From an uncultured Clostridium sp. (GTDB taxonomy: Bacteria > Bacillota > Clostridia > Lachnospirales > Lachnospiraceae), in NCBI GenBank assembly GCA_900542035.1, contig UQMJ01000016.1, positions 1 to 61,835 of the forward strand: 61,835 nt of DNA, written 5' to 3'. Of the stretch, positions 8,871 to 17,401 are shown piece after piece (the stretch's first letter is position 1; every line of letters begins with the position of its first letter). A program made the translations under genes and the position numbers. The notes beneath the pieces were generated by a model that had not been told where the DNA came from, ran no database searches, and was given only the letters and a program-made list of their open reading frames with translations.

Positions 8871-10310
8871 GTGAAGAGAAAGGTTATTGTAATCGGAGGC
8901 GGCGCTTCCGGCATGGCGGCAGCAATCTGGGCAGCCAGGACTGGAGCGGCCGTTACGGTTTTAGAACATACCGACCGGATCGGAAAAAAGATTTTGTCCA
9001 CTGGCAATGGGAGATGCAATCTGACCAATGCATTTATGGCAGAAGAATGCTACCGTTCGGAACAGCCGGAGTTTCCCTTCCAGATTCTGGAAAAATTTGG
9101 AACAGAAGATACCATCCGCTGGTTTTCGGAAATGGGGTTAGAGGTAAAGGACCGGCAGGGATATTATTATCCCCTTTCGGATCAGGCTTCTGCCGTACTG
9201 GATGTTTTAAGAATGAGCTTAAACGAACATCAGGTAACGGTTTTGTGCGGCTTTACGCCTGTATCCGTCAAGAAAAGCAAAACCGGCTGGCTGGTCGCCG
9301 GACTGGAAAAATATGCAGATACCGGAAAGGCGAGAAACGTCCAGATAGAAGGAGACGCGGTTATCCTGGCAGCAGGAGGAAAGGCGGCCCCGAATACGGG
9401 GTCTGACGGTTCCGGATATGAACTGGCAAAGATGCTTGGGCACCGGATTATCCGTCCTCTTCCGGCACTGGTTCAGCTTCGCTGTCAGGGCAATTATTAT
9501 AAGCAGCTTTCCGGAATCCGTACAGACGCAGAACTGACGCTGTATATAGACCGGAAGCCGGTGGTCAGGGAACGGGGCGAACTGCAGCTTACGGATTATG
9601 GATTAAGCGGGATTCCCACTTTCCAGATCAGCCGGTACGCATCCAGGGCTCTGGATGAAAAGAAGAACGTTACCGTCAGTGTGGATTTCTTTCCGGAAGT
9701 TTCTGAAGCAGGCACAAAGAAACTTCTGGAGGAACGGGCCGCCCGTTTCCCAGACCGTTTGTGCGAAGACTTCCTTACAGGTCTGTTAAATAAAAAGCTG
9801 GCAGCCGTTTTATTAAAGCTTTCCGGAATCCGTCCCCCAGAGCCTTGCAGAAAGCTGACGAAAGGACATCTGGAGACGTTAACCGGCCACATGAAGCGCT
9901 ATCAGGCGCTGGTTTTAAGCGTCAATCCATTTGCCAATGCACAGGTGTGCTGCGGCGGAGTGGACACAAGGGAAATCAATCCGGAGACCATGGAGTCCAG
10001 GATCCAAAAGAACCTGTATATTGCAGGAGAGCTGTTGGATGTAGACGGAATCTGCGGCGGCTATAATTTACAGTGGGCCTGGGCCAGCGGTTATGTAGCC
10101 GGAGTATCGGCAGCCGGCGGCCGGACGGCAGGACAAAAAGGAACGGAAAGAAAGGAGAGACAGGATGATTCGTCTTTCTCAGGTAAAGCTTCCCATTCGC
10201 CACAGTCGGGAAGAACTGGAAAAAAAGGCGGCAAAGGCTTTAAAAACGCCCCTTCATCAGATAAAAAAAATAGAGATTGTCAAACAGTCCATCGACGCCA
10301 GAAAGCGTGA
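8871..10310 (+). CDS. HI0933/YhiN-family flavoprotein with a long basic tail
   Basis: A 479-residue FAD-binding oxidoreductase of the HI0933/BaiN-like family. The dinucleotide-binding motif is at the N-terminus (VIGGGASGMAAAI), followed by STGNGRCNLTN. The C-terminal FAD motif (GGVDTREI, then YIAGELLDVDGICGGYN) ends near residue 410, where relatives normally stop. About 60 further residues follow, rich in Lys, Ser, Gly and Gln. This tail is read from DNA that also encodes the first 48 residues of the next gene in another frame, so it may be only a by-product of a lost stop codon. The start is GTG. The natural substrate is unknown; some relatives reduce bile-acid intermediates. Confidence 0.88.
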   Translation: MKRKVIVIGGGASGMAAAIWAARTGAAVTVLEHTDRIGKKILSTGNGRCNLTNAFMAEECYRSEQPEFPFQILEKFGTEDTIRWFSEMGLEVKDRQGYYYPLSDQASAVLDVLRMSLNEHQVTVLCGFTPVSVKKSKTGWLVAGLEKYADTGKARNVQIEGDAVILAAGGKAAPNTGSDGSGYELAKMLGHRIIRPLPALVQLRCQGNYYKQLSGIRTDAELTLYIDRKPVVRERGELQLTDYGLSGIPTFQISRYASRALDEKKNVTVSVDFFPEVSEAGTKKLLEERAARFPDRLCEDFLTGLLNKKLAAVLLKLSGIRPPEPCRKLTKGHLETLTGHMKRYQALVLSVNPFANAQVCCGGVDTREINPETMESRIQKNLYIAGELLDVDGICGGYNLQWAWASGYVAGVSAAGGRTAGQKGTERKERQDDSSFSGKASHSPQSGRTGKKGGKGFKNAPSSDKKNRDCQTVHRRQKA

Positions 10311-11781
10311 GGACATTACATACAGCTATGTGCTGGATATTTGGGCCGATCAGGAAGAGGCCATTATCAAACGGGCGAAAAATCGCAACGCCGTTATAAA
10401 AAAGGAGACGGTTTATCAGTTTCCGCCATGCGGCACAGAACCGCTTGCCAATCCTCCGATCATTATCGGAACCGGCCCTGCCGGACTGTTCTGCGGGCTC
10501 ATGCTTGCAAAAGCCGGTTACCGTCCCATCCTGCTGGAGCGGGGCGGTTCCGTGGAAGAGCGGAAAGAGGCGGTAGAGACATTCTGGAAAGGCGGAAAAC
10601 TGGATCCCCAGTGCAACGTCCAGTTTGGGGAAGGAGGCGCAGGCACCTTCTCGGATGGAAAATTAAATACGCTGGTAAAAGACGTGTCCGGCAGAAATGG
10701 GGAAGTTCTTCGGATTTTTGCAGAATTTGGAGCGGATCCGTCGATCTGCTATGTCAATAAACCACACATTGGAACCGATGTATTAAGCCAGGTAGTCAGC
10801 CGGATGCGGAACGAAATTATCCGCCTGGGCGGCCAGGTCCGGTTTCACGCCTGCGTGACCGATTTTTTGATAGAGGAAGGAACAGACGGCAGCAGACAGC
10901 TGAAAGGGGTTGTGGTAAACGGTACAGAACAGCTGGATACCAGCGCGGCAGTTCTGGCAGTAGGCCACAGTGCAAGAGACACGTTTGAGGTACTGCATCA
11001 GAAAAAAGTAGCGATGGAGCCAAAGGCCTTTGCAGTGGGCCTTCGAATCCAGCATCCCCAGGATCTGATCGATGAATCCCAGTATGGAAAAGAAGCGGCG
11101 AAACTCCTGGGGGCAGCCAGCTACAAGCTGACCCATCAGGCCCAAAATGGGAGAGGGGTCTATACGTTTTGTATGTGTCCAGGAGGCTATGTAGTAAATG
11201 CCTCTTCAGAAGAAGGCCGCCTGGCAGTCAATGGCATGAGCAACCACGCCAGGGACGGAAAAAATGCCAACAGCGCAGTCATCGTAACGGTAACGCCAAA
11301 AGATTTTGGAGGCGCAGAAGGGGATCCATTAGCAGGGATTTCTTTCCAGAGAAGATTAGAAGAACAGGCATGGAAGCTGGGACAGGGAAACATACCGATC
11401 CAGCTGTATGGCGATTTTAAAGAAAACAAAGAGTCCCAGGAGTTTGGAGAGGTAACGCCGGAGTTTTGCGGAGGCTATCAGTTTGCAGACTTGCGCCAGC
11501 TGATGCCGGAGCCGCTTTCAGAAGCTTTGATCGAAGGAATTGACCGGTTCGGACAGATCATTAAGGGATTTGATCGTCCGGACGGGATTTTAGCAGGGAT
11601 TGAAAGCCGTACTTCCTCTCCGGTCAGGATTCCGAGAAACCAGGATTTGGAAAGCGATGTAAAGGGGCTGTATCCCTGCGGAGAGGGAGCCGGATATGCG
11701 GGAGGCATTACTTCTGCCGCTATGGACGGCATCCGCATGGCAGAAGTGGTGGCTGGCCGCTTTCAGCCTTTTGAAACTTGA
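10165..11781 (+). CDS. FAD-dependent dehydrogenase, COG2509 type
   Basis: A 538-residue uncharacterised flavoprotein group common in Firmicutes. The N-terminal 95 residues form the small alpha/beta domain usual for this family (IRLSQVKLPIRHS at the start). The FAD motif is IIGTGPAGLFCGLMLAKAGY near residue 95-115, followed by LERGGSVEERKEAV and a QFGEGGAGTFSDGKL motif. The C-terminus has the second FAD contact, LYPCGEGAGYAGGITSAA. The start is well supported by AAGGAG just upstream, and the N-terminus is what the family has. Its first 146 bases overlap the tail of the preceding flavoprotein gene out of frame. The substrate is unknown. Confidence 0.88.
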   Translation: MIRLSQVKLPIRHSREELEKKAAKALKTPLHQIKKIEIVKQSIDARKREDITYSYVLDIWADQEEAIIKRAKNRNAVIKKETVYQFPPCGTEPLANPPIIIGTGPAGLFCGLMLAKAGYRPILLERGGSVEERKEAVETFWKGGKLDPQCNVQFGEGGAGTFSDGKLNTLVKDVSGRNGEVLRIFAEFGADPSICYVNKPHIGTDVLSQVVSRMRNEIIRLGGQVRFHACVTDFLIEEGTDGSRQLKGVVVNGTEQLDTSAAVLAVGHSARDTFEVLHQKKVAMEPKAFAVGLRIQHPQDLIDESQYGKEAAKLLGAASYKLTHQAQNGRGVYTFCMCPGGYVVNASSEEGRLAVNGMSNHARDGKNANSAVIVTVTPKDFGGAEGDPLAGISFQRRLEEQAWKLGQGNIPIQLYGDFKENKESQEFGEVTPEFCGGYQFADLRQLMPEPLSEALIEGIDRFGQIIKGFDRPDGILAGIESRTSSPVRIPRNQDLESDVKGLYPCGEGAGYAGGITSAAMDGIRMAEVVAGRFQPFET

Positions 11782-11798
11782 CAAGGAGCAAAAACGAC

Positions 11799-12662
11799 AT
11801 GAACACAGATATTCGTTTGACATTAAAAGACAAAAAAAGAATTATCATTAAAATCGGATCTTCTTCCTTAACCCATCCGGAGACGGGAGATTTAAACCTG
11901 ATGAAAATAGAAAAGCTGGTGCGGATTATCAGCGATTTAAAAGCACAGGGGAAAGACGTAATCCTGGTATCCTCCGGAGCCATTGCTGCAGGCCGTCAGG
12001 CTTTGGGACACAGAGGCAAACCGGATACCCTGGCAGAGAAGCAGGCTTATGCGGCAGTCGGACAGGCCAGGCTGATGATGGTATATCAGAAGCTGTTTTC
12101 TGAGTACAACCAGACGGCAGCCCAGGTTCTCCTTACCAAAAATACCATGGTCAATGACGCGTCCCGTTTCAATGCCCAGAATACCTTTGAAGAGCTGTTA
12201 AAGCTTCATGCCATTCCGATTGTAAATGAAAATGACACCGTTTCTACGTCAGAGATTCCTCTGGTAGACAATTTTGGAGACAACGACCGTCTTTCTGCTA
12301 TTGTAGCCGCTTTAATCGGGGCCGACCTTCTGATTCTGCTTTCCGATATTGACGGACTTTATTCAGACGATCCAAAAACCAATCCGGATGCCAGGCTGAT
12401 TCCGCTGGTTCCGGAAATTACGGAAGAGCTTTTGGCAATGGGAAAGCCTACTTCCGGAAGCGATGTGGGAACCGGAGGAATGGCGGCTAAACTGGCGGCG
12501 GCCCGAATTGCGACAGACAGCGGCTGCGATATGGTAATTGCCAATGGAGAAGAAGTATCTGCAGTATTGGCGATTACCGAGGGAAAAGAAACCGGAACTC
12601 TGTTTCTGGCCCACAGAAATAAAGACTTTGATTTAATGAGCTACATTCATTATGAGTGCTAA
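11799..12662 (+). CDS. proB: Glutamate 5-kinase
   Basis: First enzyme of proline synthesis: it phosphorylates glutamate at the gamma carboxylate. It has 287 residues of amino-acid-kinase fold with KIGSSSL at the N-terminus, NENDTVS, and DNFGDNDRLSA. It lacks the C-terminal PUA domain of the E. coli enzyme, as is common in Clostridia. The ATG at 11799 has AAGGAG (11783-11788) at proper spacing. It is in one operon with proA, with two small genes between. Feedback inhibition by proline is expected from the family and cannot be read from the sequence. Confidence 0.96.
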   Translation: MNTDIRLTLKDKKRIIIKIGSSSLTHPETGDLNLMKIEKLVRIISDLKAQGKDVILVSSGAIAAGRQALGHRGKPDTLAEKQAYAAVGQARLMMVYQKLFSEYNQTAAQVLLTKNTMVNDASRFNAQNTFEELLKLHAIPIVNENDTVSTSEIPLVDNFGDNDRLSAIVAALIGADLLILLSDIDGLYSDDPKTNPDARLIPLVPEITEELLAMGKPTSGSDVGTGGMAAKLAAARIATDSGCDMVIANGEEVSAVLAITEGKETGTLFLAHRNKDFDLMSYIHYEC

Positions 12663-12712
12663 TTTACATAAAAATATTATGGAAACTAAAAACACCAGTC
12701 TGGAGGACGATT

Positions 12713-12928
12713 ATGAATCAGGAAAAAATTGACCGTATTAACACGCTGTATCACAAATCCCAGGCAGTCGGCCTGACAGAAGAAGAAAAGGAAGAGCAGG
12801 CAGCGTTAAGAAAGGAATACATAGAAGCAGTGCGCAGAAATATGAGGGGAACTTTAAATAATATTTCCATCCGAGAAGCCGACGGAACCATTACGGATCT
12901 GGGAAAAAAGTATGGAAACAAAAAATGA
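12713..12928 (+). CDS. UPF0291 / DUF896 family protein
   Basis: A 71-residue protein of the DUF896 (YnzC-like) family, whose function is unknown. It begins MNQEKIDRIN, with GGAGG at 12702-12706. The family hallmark is a helical hairpin rich in Glu and Lys (GLTEEEKEEQAALRKEYI), then a short tail ending DLGKKYG. It lies between proB and the cyclo-ligase gene and overlaps the latter by 17 bases, so it belongs to the proline operon. In Bacillus a relative is co-expressed with SOS genes; no such signal is seen here. Confidence 0.88.
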   Translation: MNQEKIDRINTLYHKSQAVGLTEEEKEEQAALRKEYIEAVRRNMRGTLNNISIREADGTITDLGKKYGNKK

Positions 12929-13505
12929 GATCCGCAAAGAAATAAAAATACTGCGAAATCAGGTGTCCCTGGAAGAAAAAGCACAATGGGACCGGCAGAT
13001 AGCCGAGAGGTTTTTTGCTCTTCCTCAAATAAAAGCCGCGTCTGACGTATTCTGCTACATTGACACCAGGAAGGAAGCCGGTACCAGGCCGATTTTAACA
13101 GAGCTGTGGAAGGAAAAACGTTTTGTAGCTGTTCCCAGGGTCAATGGAAGGGAAATGGACTTCTTTTGGATTCAAAGCCTGGAGGAAACCGCTGCCGGAT
13201 CCATGGGGATTTTAGAACCGCAGAAGGGACGTCCGGCGCTTTGCCAGGATGGAGCGGTTATTCTGATTCCAGGACTGGCATTCGGTATGGATGGAAGCCG
13301 TCTGGGATACGGGGGAGGCTATTATGACCGGTTTCTTGGAAGACTAGAAGGAACGCAGGGAAAAAGCTGCCTGAAAATCGGTATCGCCTATGATTTTCAG
13401 ATTTTTGAAACCCTTCCCAAAGAATCCCACGACTGTCTGCTGGATTGGATTCTTACACCGACACAAACAATTGCTTGCAGGAGGAATGCATATGACACTA
13501 ACTGA
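12912..13505 (+). CDS. 5-formyltetrahydrofolate cyclo-ligase
   Basis: This enzyme converts 5-formyl-THF to 5,10-methenyl-THF with ATP, returning the storage form of folate to one-carbon metabolism. It has 197 residues, the normal length. The N-terminus has the basic KNEIRKEIKILRNQV helix, and the C-terminal half carries the ATP and substrate loop RLGYGGGYYDRFL. The gene starts inside the DUF896 gene and ends 14 bases inside proA. This tight packing shows co-translation more than a pathway link. Confidence 0.93.
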   Translation: METKNEIRKEIKILRNQVSLEEKAQWDRQIAERFFALPQIKAASDVFCYIDTRKEAGTRPILTELWKEKRFVAVPRVNGREMDFFWIQSLEETAAGSMGILEPQKGRPALCQDGAVILIPGLAFGMDGSRLGYGGGYYDRFLGRLEGTQGKSCLKIGIAYDFQIFETLPKESHDCLLDWILTPTQTIACRRNAYDTN

Positions 13506-14736
13506 AATGGGAAAACGCGCAAAAAAGGCGGCGTCGGTATTAAATACCTTGGGCAGCACAGAGAAAAATGAGGGACTTCTGGCTGCTTCCAGGGCGCTTT
13601 TAGACCGGATGGAGGAAATTGAAGCGGCAAATGCAAAGGACATGGAGCTGGCAAAAAGCCGGAACATGAGCCAGGGACTGTTGGATCGTCTGGCCTTAAA
13701 TCCCGCCAGGATTCAGGCGATGGCAGACGGATTAAAAGAGGTGGCTGCGCTGGAAGACCCGATAGGAGAGGTGCTGTCTATGAAGACCAGGCCTAACGGT
13801 CTGGTAATCGGGAAAAAGAGAGTCCCCCTTGGCGTTGTGGGAATGATTTATGAAGCCAGACCCAATGTGACAGCGGATGCCTTCGGCCTGTGTTTTAAAT
13901 CCGGAAATGCCGTTATCTTAAAAGGAGGAAGCGACGCCCTGTATTCCAATCAGGCCATTGCAGAAGCATTGCGGGAAGGGCTTGCATCTTGCGGCCTTCC
14001 GGAAGACGCCGTCCAGCTGATTGCTGATACCAGCAGGGAGATTACAAAAGAAATGATGCGGCTGAATGAGTATATTGACGTTTTAATTCCAAGAGGAGGA
14101 GCCGGACTGATTCAGTCAGTTGTAGAAAACAGTACGGTTCCTGTCATTGAAACCGGAACTGGCAACTGCCACATCTATGTAGACGAGTCTGCAGATTTTG
14201 ATATGGCGCTGGATATTATTGAAAATGCGAAAACCCAGCGTATCGGGGTGTGCAATGCCTGCGAATCTTTAGTGGTGCACCAGAGGATTGCACCAAGCTT
14301 TCTCCCGCTTTTAAAGAAACGGCTGGATCCGTTTCAGGTAGAAATCAGAGGGGATAAGCGGGCCTGCAGCCTGACAGAGGGGCTGACACCGGCATCAGAA
14401 GAAGATTGGGGAAGAGAGTATCTGGACTATATTGTGTCATTAAAAGTGGTAGATTCCATAGAAGAAGCAATTTCACATATTAACCAGTACAATACGGGCC
14501 ATTCGGAAAGCATTGTGACTTCCGATTACGCCAATGCCCAGAAGTTTTTAAATGAAATTGACGCGGCGGCAGTCTACGTAAATGCATCCACCCGCTTTAC
14601 AGACGGGTCAGAGTTTGGATTTGGAGCAGAAATCGGCATCAGCACCCAGAAGCTTCATGCCAGAGGGCCTATGGGACTGACAGAACTGACGACAACCAAA
14701 TATATCATTTATGGAAATGGACAGGTAAGAAGATAA
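13492..14736 (+). CDS. proA: Gamma-glutamyl phosphate reductase
   Basis: Second enzyme of proline synthesis: it reduces gamma-glutamyl phosphate to glutamate semialdehyde with NADPH. It has 414 residues of aldehyde-dehydrogenase fold. The catalytic Cys is in RIGVCNACESLVVH. GMIYEARPNVT and the C-terminal GAEIGISTQKLHARGPMG are family signatures. The start at 13492 has CAGGAGGA seven bases upstream; an in-frame extension of 34 codons lies within the previous gene and is rejected. It is the last gene of the proline operon, and the hairpin at 14747-14788 follows it. Confidence 0.97.
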   Translation: MTLTEMGKRAKKAASVLNTLGSTEKNEGLLAASRALLDRMEEIEAANAKDMELAKSRNMSQGLLDRLALNPARIQAMADGLKEVAALEDPIGEVLSMKTRPNGLVIGKKRVPLGVVGMIYEARPNVTADAFGLCFKSGNAVILKGGSDALYSNQAIAEALREGLASCGLPEDAVQLIADTSREITKEMMRLNEYIDVLIPRGGAGLIQSVVENSTVPVIETGTGNCHIYVDESADFDMALDIIENAKTQRIGVCNACESLVVHQRIAPSFLPLLKKRLDPFQVEIRGDKRACSLTEGLTPASEEDWGREYLDYIVSLKVVDSIEEAISHINQYNTGHSESIVTSDYANAQKFLNEIDAAAVYVNASTRFTDGSEFGFGAEIGISTQKLHARGPMGLTELTTTKYIIYGNGQVRR

Positions 14737-14746
14737 CTAACAGAAA

Positions 14747-14788
14747 TTACAGGGGGAAAGCTGCATAAAATCAGCTTTCCCCCTGTAA
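14747..14788. terminator. 17-bp perfect hairpin between convergent proA and the GH4 gene
   Basis: TTACAGGGGGAAAGCTG (14747-14763) is perfectly complementary to 14772-14788, with an 8-base loop. It sits 10 bases after the proA stop and 2 bases after the stop of the convergent GH4 gene. There is no long T run; the minus-strand side has only TAATTTCTGTT. It probably ends transcription from both sides. Confidence 0.6.
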
Positions 14789-14790
14789 CG

Positions 14791-16194
14791 TTATAGTTTC
14801 CATCCATCTGGCAGGTAGGCTTTCGTCTGTTCCAGCATATCGTGAACCAGTTCCCGAACTTCTTTTTCAGAAGGGCGTTTGCCCATTACAAGAGGATCGT
14901 TTAGAAATGCCTCTGCAACCAGTTCCTCGTCGAAAGTAAACGCGGCTTTTAAGATCCGTTGGTGGTTTTCGATATGAGGCAGAAGAAGGGCTTTTACTTC
15001 TTCGCAAACAGGGCCGGACGCTACGGGATGAATGCTGTTTAAATCAAAGAGCGCATTGGTTTCCACCAGAGCATCCGCAGGAAGGTTGGGAATCTGTAAA
15101 GCAGTATTGGGAATGTTTACATTGCTTACAAAACGTTCCAGTCCGCACAGCGCTTTGATTAAAAGGATTCCTTCTTCTCCGGTAGGCTCTAAGGTTATTT
15201 CTTCTTCGCCTGCAGCCAGTCTGCGGCTTCGTTCCAGACGTTTCTTTAAATCCTCTTTTCTCCAGTCAACAGAAGTCAGGCCGAATTTCCAGGAAGCCAC
15301 GGTTTCCGGATCCCTCAAATATTCATTTCCTGGCATAAATTCAGCCAAATGACGATCTCCAGCGGCGGCAATCAGCCCGAAACGCCGAAATAAATCCATT
15401 TTTACCCGATGAGCACACTGGAAAGAAGAATTCATCCAGTTTTCCCCTGTAAGCTCATAGCCTTCTTCAAAGTGTTTGGAAATGTAAGTTCTGTATATGG
15501 GGAACAGGTCAATGCCTTTATAACTTGCTTCTGTAAACCAGGTAAAATGATTGATACCTGTTACATTTACATGCACGTCATGCCAGTCTTCAATGGTATC
15601 TCCGGTTTCTTTTTCGTAAATGCCTTTTAACACCTTTTGTGTACCGAATACTTCGTGGCAGCAGCCAAAGGCCTTAATCTGAGGGAAGGTATGGTAAAGC
15701 GTTTTCATACATAAAGACATGGGATTGGTGTAGTTGATTACCCAGCAGTCCGGCGCATAGTTTTTGATGGCCTCTGCAATCTCCGCAAACATGGGAATGG
15801 TACGCAAAGCCCGAATCATTCCACCAGGGCCTGCGGTATCTCCTACAGATTGGTAGATTCCCAGTCGTTCCGGAAGATGTACATCAGCTGCCATTTCGTC
15901 AAAAGTGCCTGGCAGGATAGAAATGACAGTAAAATCACAACCGGTAAGAGCGTCCTGTATGCTGTCTGCTGCTTCAAATTTCCAATTTCCTTTTGCATCG
16001 CTGCGGCTCATCAGGCGAGTTCCAATGACGGCATTTTGTTCTGCGGCCTGACGGTCAATATCATAGAGACGGATTGTTCCGCTAATCTGATCGTCTAAAG
16101 CCAGATCCGTCATAAAGGTCCAGGCCCAGCCTCTGGAGCCGCCTCCGATATAAGCGATCTGGATATCGGAAACCTTGTTTTTGCTGTATATCAT
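14791..16194 (-). CDS. lplD: GH4 alpha-galacturonidase, LplD-like
   Basis: A cytoplasmic NAD- and metal-dependent glycosidase of family GH4 with 467 residues. The NAD loop is IAYIGGGSRGW (residues 14-23). The metal and substrate motifs are NYTNPMS (154-160), GCCHEVFG (177-184) and GINHFTW (213-219). Length and these blocks agree closely with B. subtilis LplD as I recall it. LplD-type GH4 enzymes release galacturonic acid from short oligosaccharides, which fits this pectin locus. AGGAGG lies six bases before the ATG. It is transcribed away from the AraC gene, so the shared 244-base intergenic region probably carries its control. Other GH4 specificities (alpha-glucosidase, alpha-galactosidase) are less likely. 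Confidence 0.87.
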   Translation of the reverse strand: MIYSKNKVSDIQIAYIGGGSRGWAWTFMTDLALDDQISGTIRLYDIDRQAAEQNAVIGTRLMSRSDAKGNWKFEAADSIQDALTGCDFTVISILPGTFDEMAADVHLPERLGIYQSVGDTAGPGGMIRALRTIPMFAEIAEAIKNYAPDCWVINYTNPMSLCMKTLYHTFPQIKAFGCCHEVFGTQKVLKGIYEKETGDTIEDWHDVHVNVTGINHFTWFTEASYKGIDLFPIYRTYISKHFEEGYELTGENWMNSSFQCAHRVKMDLFRRFGLIAAAGDRHLAEFMPGNEYLRDPETVASWKFGLTSVDWRKEDLKKRLERSRRLAAGEEEITLEPTGEEGILLIKALCGLERFVSNVNIPNTALQIPNLPADALVETNALFDLNSIHPVASGPVCEEVKALLLPHIENHQRILKAAFTFDEELVAEAFLNDPLVMGKRPSEKEVRELVHDMLEQTKAYLPDGWKL

Positions 16195-16438
16195 AATGTC
16201 CCTCCTAAAATAGATTCTAACTGCTGCAACGAATATTTTTAAGTTGCTTCCTGATTTTTATTTTATCGAAAATCTGTGGCAAATACTAATAAAATCAGCT
16301 GTTTATTTCGTATTATTATCGAATCGGCTACAATTCTTTAAAATAGAATGAGTTCGGATATGGAAAATAAACACGGACTGCGTTATACTCAAAATGATTG
16401 CAATAGTAAGATGTAATAGAACAAGGATGGTAACGTTT
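16195..16438. promoter_or_regulatory. Divergent control region between lplD-like and araC-family genes
   Basis: This A+T-rich gap of 244 bases must hold two outward promoters. A possible -10 for the plus-strand regulator gene is TATACT at about 16384-16389, with a poor -35. Two TTATCGAA copies (near 16263 and 16317) could be regulator sites. No strong inverted repeat is visible. Confidence 0.4.
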
Positions 16439-17401
16439 ATGGAATCACAAGAAAGAACAGACACCCTCTATCTGGATGGAGCCCTGCTGAACGAAGAGCC
16501 GGAAATTCTGTTCCAGGGGGAAATTCCTGGGATTTTTGGAGAAGAAGCTCTTAGGAGCCACAATTTTTCCATGGTAAGACGCCATTTTCATCAAAGCCTG
16601 GAATTGTATTTTCTTTTGGAAGGAGAGCGGTTTTACTTTGTGGAACAGGATACGTATCACATCAAACAGCAGATGGCGATTCTGGTAGACCAGAATCAGA
16701 TTCATAAAACCTGCCCTGCAGGAACACAGACCTGCCACCACCGTTTTTTGCTTCAATTAGAAGGCGAAACGTTAAACAGGCTGTTAAAAATATGCGGTTT
16801 TAACAGCCTGTTAGAATTTGGAGAACAGTACAAAGGGATTACCTGGTTCTCAGATGAAGAGTGGGAGATGGTTTTGGAGCAATTGAAAATCATAAAAAGG
16901 GAGATGAAAAACGCTGGGAGTATACCAGGGCATTCTGATACAGAAAGAAAAATCTCCACAGGACTGGTAAACCTATATACTGCCCAGCTTTTGCTTTTCC
17001 TGACAAGAGTGAGAAACAGAAATGAAGCAGAGGGTTGGAAAGGGACAGATTATAGAAATCTGGTTCACACAGGAATGTATCAGAAGGTCCATGAAATTGC
17101 ATTATATCTGCAAAACCACTCTGCTCAGAAAATCTGTCTGGATGAATTATCAGCCCGTTTTTTTATCAGCCGTTCTTATCTGACCCGAATATTTCGGAGA
17201 GTTACCGGATTTACAGTCAATGAATATCAAACTGTCTGCCGGATTAAAAAGGCCCAGATGCTGCTGAAGGAGACTTCTATGACCATGACGGAAATTGCCA
17301 TGGAGACTGGATTTGGAAGTCTTCCTTATTTTGAACGGGTTTTCCGCCAGGAAACGGATCAGACTCCTATACAGTATAAAAAGCTTCATCATTCTCCATG
17401 A
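16439..17401 (+). CDS. AraC-family transcriptional regulator with cupin sensor domain
   Basis: A 320-residue regulator. The N-terminal half is a cupin-like sugar-sensing domain (HFHQSLELYFLLEGE near residue 43, then a His-rich CPAGTQTCHHRF strand). The C-terminal 100 residues are the double helix-turn-helix, seen as LDELSARFFISRSYLTRIFRR and MTEIAMETGFGSLPYFERVF (shown in part). I chose the ATG at 16439 because AAGGATGG lies eight bases upstream; upstream in-frame starts lack this spacing. It is divergent from the GH4 gene and converges on yesN, with a 13-base tail overlap. It most likely controls the GH4 gene, the importer operon or both; the effector is unknown. Confidence 0.88.
   Translation: MESQERTDTLYLDGALLNEEPEILFQGEIPGIFGEEALRSHNFSMVRRHFHQSLELYFLLEGERFYFVEQDTYHIKQQMAILVDQNQIHKTCPAGTQTCHHRFLLQLEGETLNRLLKICGFNSLLEFGEQYKGITWFSDEEWEMVLEQLKIIKREMKNAGSIPGHSDTERKISTGLVNLYTAQLLLFLTRVRNRNEAEGWKGTDYRNLVHTGMYQKVHEIALYLQNHSAQKICLDELSARFFISRSYLTRIFRRVTGFTVNEYQTVCRIKKAQMLLKETSMTMTEIAMETGFGSLPYFERVFRQETDQTPIQYKKLHHSP

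Noticed and set aside
11782..11798. T-box or riboswitch control of the proline operon
   Set aside because: proB starts 17 bases after the preceding gene, so there is no leader that could hold such an element.
14737..16438. Insertion sequence or integrase scar at the island edge
   Set aside because: No transposase or integrase fragment, target duplication or tRNA attachment site is visible; the hairpin alone is not evidence of mobility.
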